A stretch of 64,000 nt of DNA, from assembly GCF_000720765.1 (NCBI RefSeq), contig NZ_JODC01000024.1, positions 1-64,000 of the forward strand, given 5' to 3'. This document shows positions 62,641-64,000 of the stretch, piece by piece. Each line of letters starts with the position of its first letter. Position 1 is the stretch's first letter. The position numbers and the translations under genes are program-made. The DNA comes from Streptomyces sp. NRRL S-646 (GTDB lineage: Bacteria > Actinomycetota > Actinomycetes > Streptomycetales > Streptomycetaceae). The notes under the pieces were generated by a model. That model saw only the letters and a program-made list of their open reading frames with translations, searched no databases and was not told where the DNA came from.

Positions 62641-63794
62641 CCAGCCGGGGCCAGACCAGCCCGGACGAGCATCACGCGGGCGGAGTTCTTGTCTCTCGGT
62701 GAGACAGCGCCACACGCGGTGCATGTGTAGGTGCGCTCACCCAGCGGCAGTGCGTGCTTGGCTCTCGCTCCGCAGCGTCCGCAGTCCATCGTGGTGTGCG
62801 CAGGATGTACCAGGTGCACGGATCGCCCGTGCTTACGCCCCATCTCGATCAGAGCTGTCTTGGTAGCTCCGATGGCGGCGTCGGCGGCCTTGCGGGCCAT
62901 CATCGTCTTCGAAAGGAATTTCGGCTTGAAGTCCTCGACCGCAAGGGCATCGTGATCGAGAACGACTCTCTTGGCCCATTTACGACCCGTGTCCTGGCGC
63001 TGCCGGGCGACCTTCTTGTGCAGCTTGACACACGGACGTTTGACCTTTCGGTAACCCTTGGAGCTCGCCTGCCCCCTCTTCGACTTACGCCGAGCCATCA
63101 TTCGGTCGTACCGGCTCAGCTTCTCTTTAGCCTTCCTGCCGTGCGCAGGATGGGGTAGGTCATGCATGGCGCTGGTGGTGGTCGCGGTCACCCTCACACC
63201 CCAGTCGATGCCGATCACGCAGCCGGTCTCCGGCAGCGGTTGCACACAGACAGGGACGACGAACGAGCAGTACCAGTGCCTGATGCTGTCCTGATACACG
63301 CGGACGGACGTCGGTGCAGCGGGAAGGTCACGCGACCACACAACAGTCAGGATGATTCCGCCAGCGAGATGCAGCTTGCCATCCTTGAGCCGGAAACCGC
63401 GCTTTGTGTAGTTCAGCGTTGGCAGAGCTTTGCGCTTCCTCTTCCACCTCGGCATCCCTGCCCGCCGATGCATCGGCAACCGGTCCTTGATGTCCTTGAT
63501 CGCCTTGGACCGGGCCTTGCCGAAGTCACGGATGAGCTGCTGCTGCGGCACGCTACTGCCTTCACGGAGCCACGGAGTGACTGCCCGCGCCTCGGTCAAC
63601 ATCCTGTCCAGTGCGGCCGGGCCGATCTTCTCACCGTTGGCGTACGCGTTCTTCGAGCGGGCCACGCACTCGTTCCAAATCCAGCGGCACCGGTCCCACT
63701 CACCGAGCAGGGCCGCTTGAGCGCCGCCCGACACGCGGAGCCGATAGGCGTATCGGGCATGTCCGACATCCCGGTCTGTTGGTGACGTCGCCAT
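62592..63794 (-). CDS. tnpB: RNA-guided endonuclease TnpB
   Basis: A 400-residue TnpB nuclease. Wedge/REC part: YAYRLRVSGGAQAALLGEWDRCRWIWNECV at the start (as pieces). RuvC catalytic residues are all present: D197 in GIDWG, E287 in VEDFKPK and D368 in PRDKNSA. The zinc finger has C338, C341, C358 and C361. So it should cut DNA under an omega-RNA guide next to a TTGAC-like target motif. Length and order are normal; nothing suggests a nuclease-dead repressor. ATG 63794. It is divergent, 17 bp apart, from an Arc-type gene that may share its promoter. Confidence 0.92.
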   Translation of the reverse strand: MATSPTDRDVGHARYAYRLRVSGGAQAALLGEWDRCRWIWNECVARSKNAYANGEKIGPAALDRMLTEARAVTPWLREGSSVPQQQLIRDFGKARSKAIKDIKDRLPMHRRAGMPRWKRKRKALPTLNYTKRGFRLKDGKLHLAGGIILTVVWSRDLPAAPTSVRVYQDSIRHWYCSFVVPVCVQPLPETGCVIGIDWGVRVTATTTSAMHDLPHPAHGRKAKEKLSRYDRMMARRKSKRGQASSKGYRKVKRPCVKLHKKVARQRQDTGRKWAKRVVLDHDALAVEDFKPKFLSKTMMARKAADAAIGATKTALIEMGRKHGRSVHLVHPAHTTMDCGRCGARAKHALPLGERTYTCTACGAVSPRDKNSARVMLVRAGLAPAGVDRVRPGRSLSDQAA

Positions 63795-63814
63795 GATGTC
63801 AAACTAGCATCATG
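63792..63814. promoter_or_regulatory. inverted repeat spanning both divergent start codons
   Basis: CATGATG (63792-63798) and CATCATG (63808-63814) are mirror arms around 9 bp. Each arm contains the start codon of one gene (tnpB and the Arc-type gene). A ribbon-helix-helix dimer could bind such a site and block both; this is inferred from position only. Confidence 0.4.
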
Positions 63815-64000
63815 ATTCGATTTGCGTTGCGCATTCCTGAAGATCTGCATGCCCGGCTAACTGCACGGGCAGCCGCCGACCGGCGCTCCATCAATTCGGA
63901 AATCCTGCACCTGTTGGACGCCGCTCTCAGTACTCCTACGGAGACCGCCGACGCGCCCGATGCCAAACCGACCAGTGCTCCGCAGCACGAGAACCCGGGC
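63812..64000 (+). CDS. Arc-type ribbon-helix-helix DNA-binding protein, cut by the window end
   Basis: The first 63 codons read MIRFALRIPEDLHARLTARA, then DRRSINSEILHLLDAAL and a Ser/Thr/Pro-rich stretch (TETADAPDAKPTSAPQHENPG). The beta strand R-F-A-L-R-I-P and the two helices are the Arc repressor fold, a short dimeric regulator. ATG 63812 is 17 bp from the tnpB start on the opposite strand and has no clear ribosome site, so it may be translated from a leaderless mRNA. It runs past the end of the sequence in frame. Confidence 0.8.
   Translation, partial: MIRFALRIPEDLHARLTARAAADRRSINSEILHLLDAALSTPTETADAPDAKPTSAPQHENPG

Larger units (their letters stand above)
62533..63797 (-). mobile_element. 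IS200/IS605-group (IS1341-type) element carrying only tnpB
   Basis: The tnpB gene is flanked by TTTGAC (minus strand, 63803-63798) at its front and AGTCAA at its right end, TTGAC/GTCAA mirroring each other as in other elements of the group. No tnpA transposase is present, so the element could move only with a TnpA supplied elsewhere. Length is about 1.26 kb. Ends are by inspection. Confidence 0.55.

Noticed and set aside
1..64000. CRISPR array
   Set aside because: No series of equally spaced identical repeats was seen on either strand.
1..64000. tRNA or rRNA genes
   Set aside because: I looked for GGTTCRA-type T-loops with a matching acceptor stem and found none that completed a cloverleaf. 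A dedicated scan would settle it.

Overview
The window is high-GC actinobacterial DNA with strongly GC-biased third codon positions and Streptomyces-type ribosome binding sites. From memory of the Streptomyces coelicolor map, the gene order from about 20.6 to 62.4 kb (ADP-ribosylglycohydrolase, phosphatase, TerD, nrdJ-nrdR, lexA, dinG, a siderophore operon, hflX, rsh, dapF, miaA, miaB, gluK-gluR, gluABCD) follows the conserved chromosomal core around SCO5773-SCO5809. I therefore read the source as a Streptomyces chromosome; the species cannot be told from the sequence alone.

1-20.6 kb is an accessory, partly decayed region. It holds one complete DHA2-type drug exporter behind a double operator-like repeat, plus two damaged relatives of the same exporter. 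There is a PBP4-type carboxypeptidase, two small secreted proteins that look related (each facing a LuxR-type regulator or the remnant of one), and a large nSTAND1/WD40 NTPase with an N-terminal helix-turn-helix. An HxlR-type regulator lost its first codons. Between them lie fragments of at least five transposase families (a Tnp_4-like DDE enzyme, IS5-like, IS1380, IS630, ISAs1 twice), a luciferase-like monooxygenase tail and a helicase tail.

20.6-31.1 kb holds housekeeping and stress genes: ADP-ribosylglycohydrolase, histidine phosphatase, a DUF4937-like protein, TerD, DUF6215, an ECF42-type sigma factor with its DGPF/YCII partner, and the class II ribonucleotide reductase nrdJ with its repressor nrdR. 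lexA is divergent from nrdR and carries an SOS box; dinG converges on lexA. 34.8-40.0 kb is a three-gene NRPS-independent siderophore operon whose proteins carry large low-complexity expansions.

40-54 kb runs from a secreted serine protease through hflX, an M1-like metallopeptidase, the (p)ppGpp enzyme Rsh, dapF, miaA, an orphan antitoxin-like protein, an extradiol dioxygenase-like protein, miaB, a leftover LuxR C-terminus, a MazG-like enzyme and a TAXI-type binding protein. 54.9-60.7 kb is the glutamate module: the two-component system gluK/gluR divergent from the uptake operon gluABCD, which has a strong hairpin between gluB and gluC. The right end holds an FAD monooxygenase and a TnpB (IS1341-type) element with a recognisable omega-RNA end. 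Its start is divergent, by 17 bp, from an Arc-type ribbon-helix-helix gene that runs off the window.

The best candidates for something new are the duplicated LuxR/secreted-protein module, the nSTAND1 gene with its duplicated tail, and the TnpB/ribbon-helix-helix divergent pair. All calls come from reading the sequence; no database search was run.
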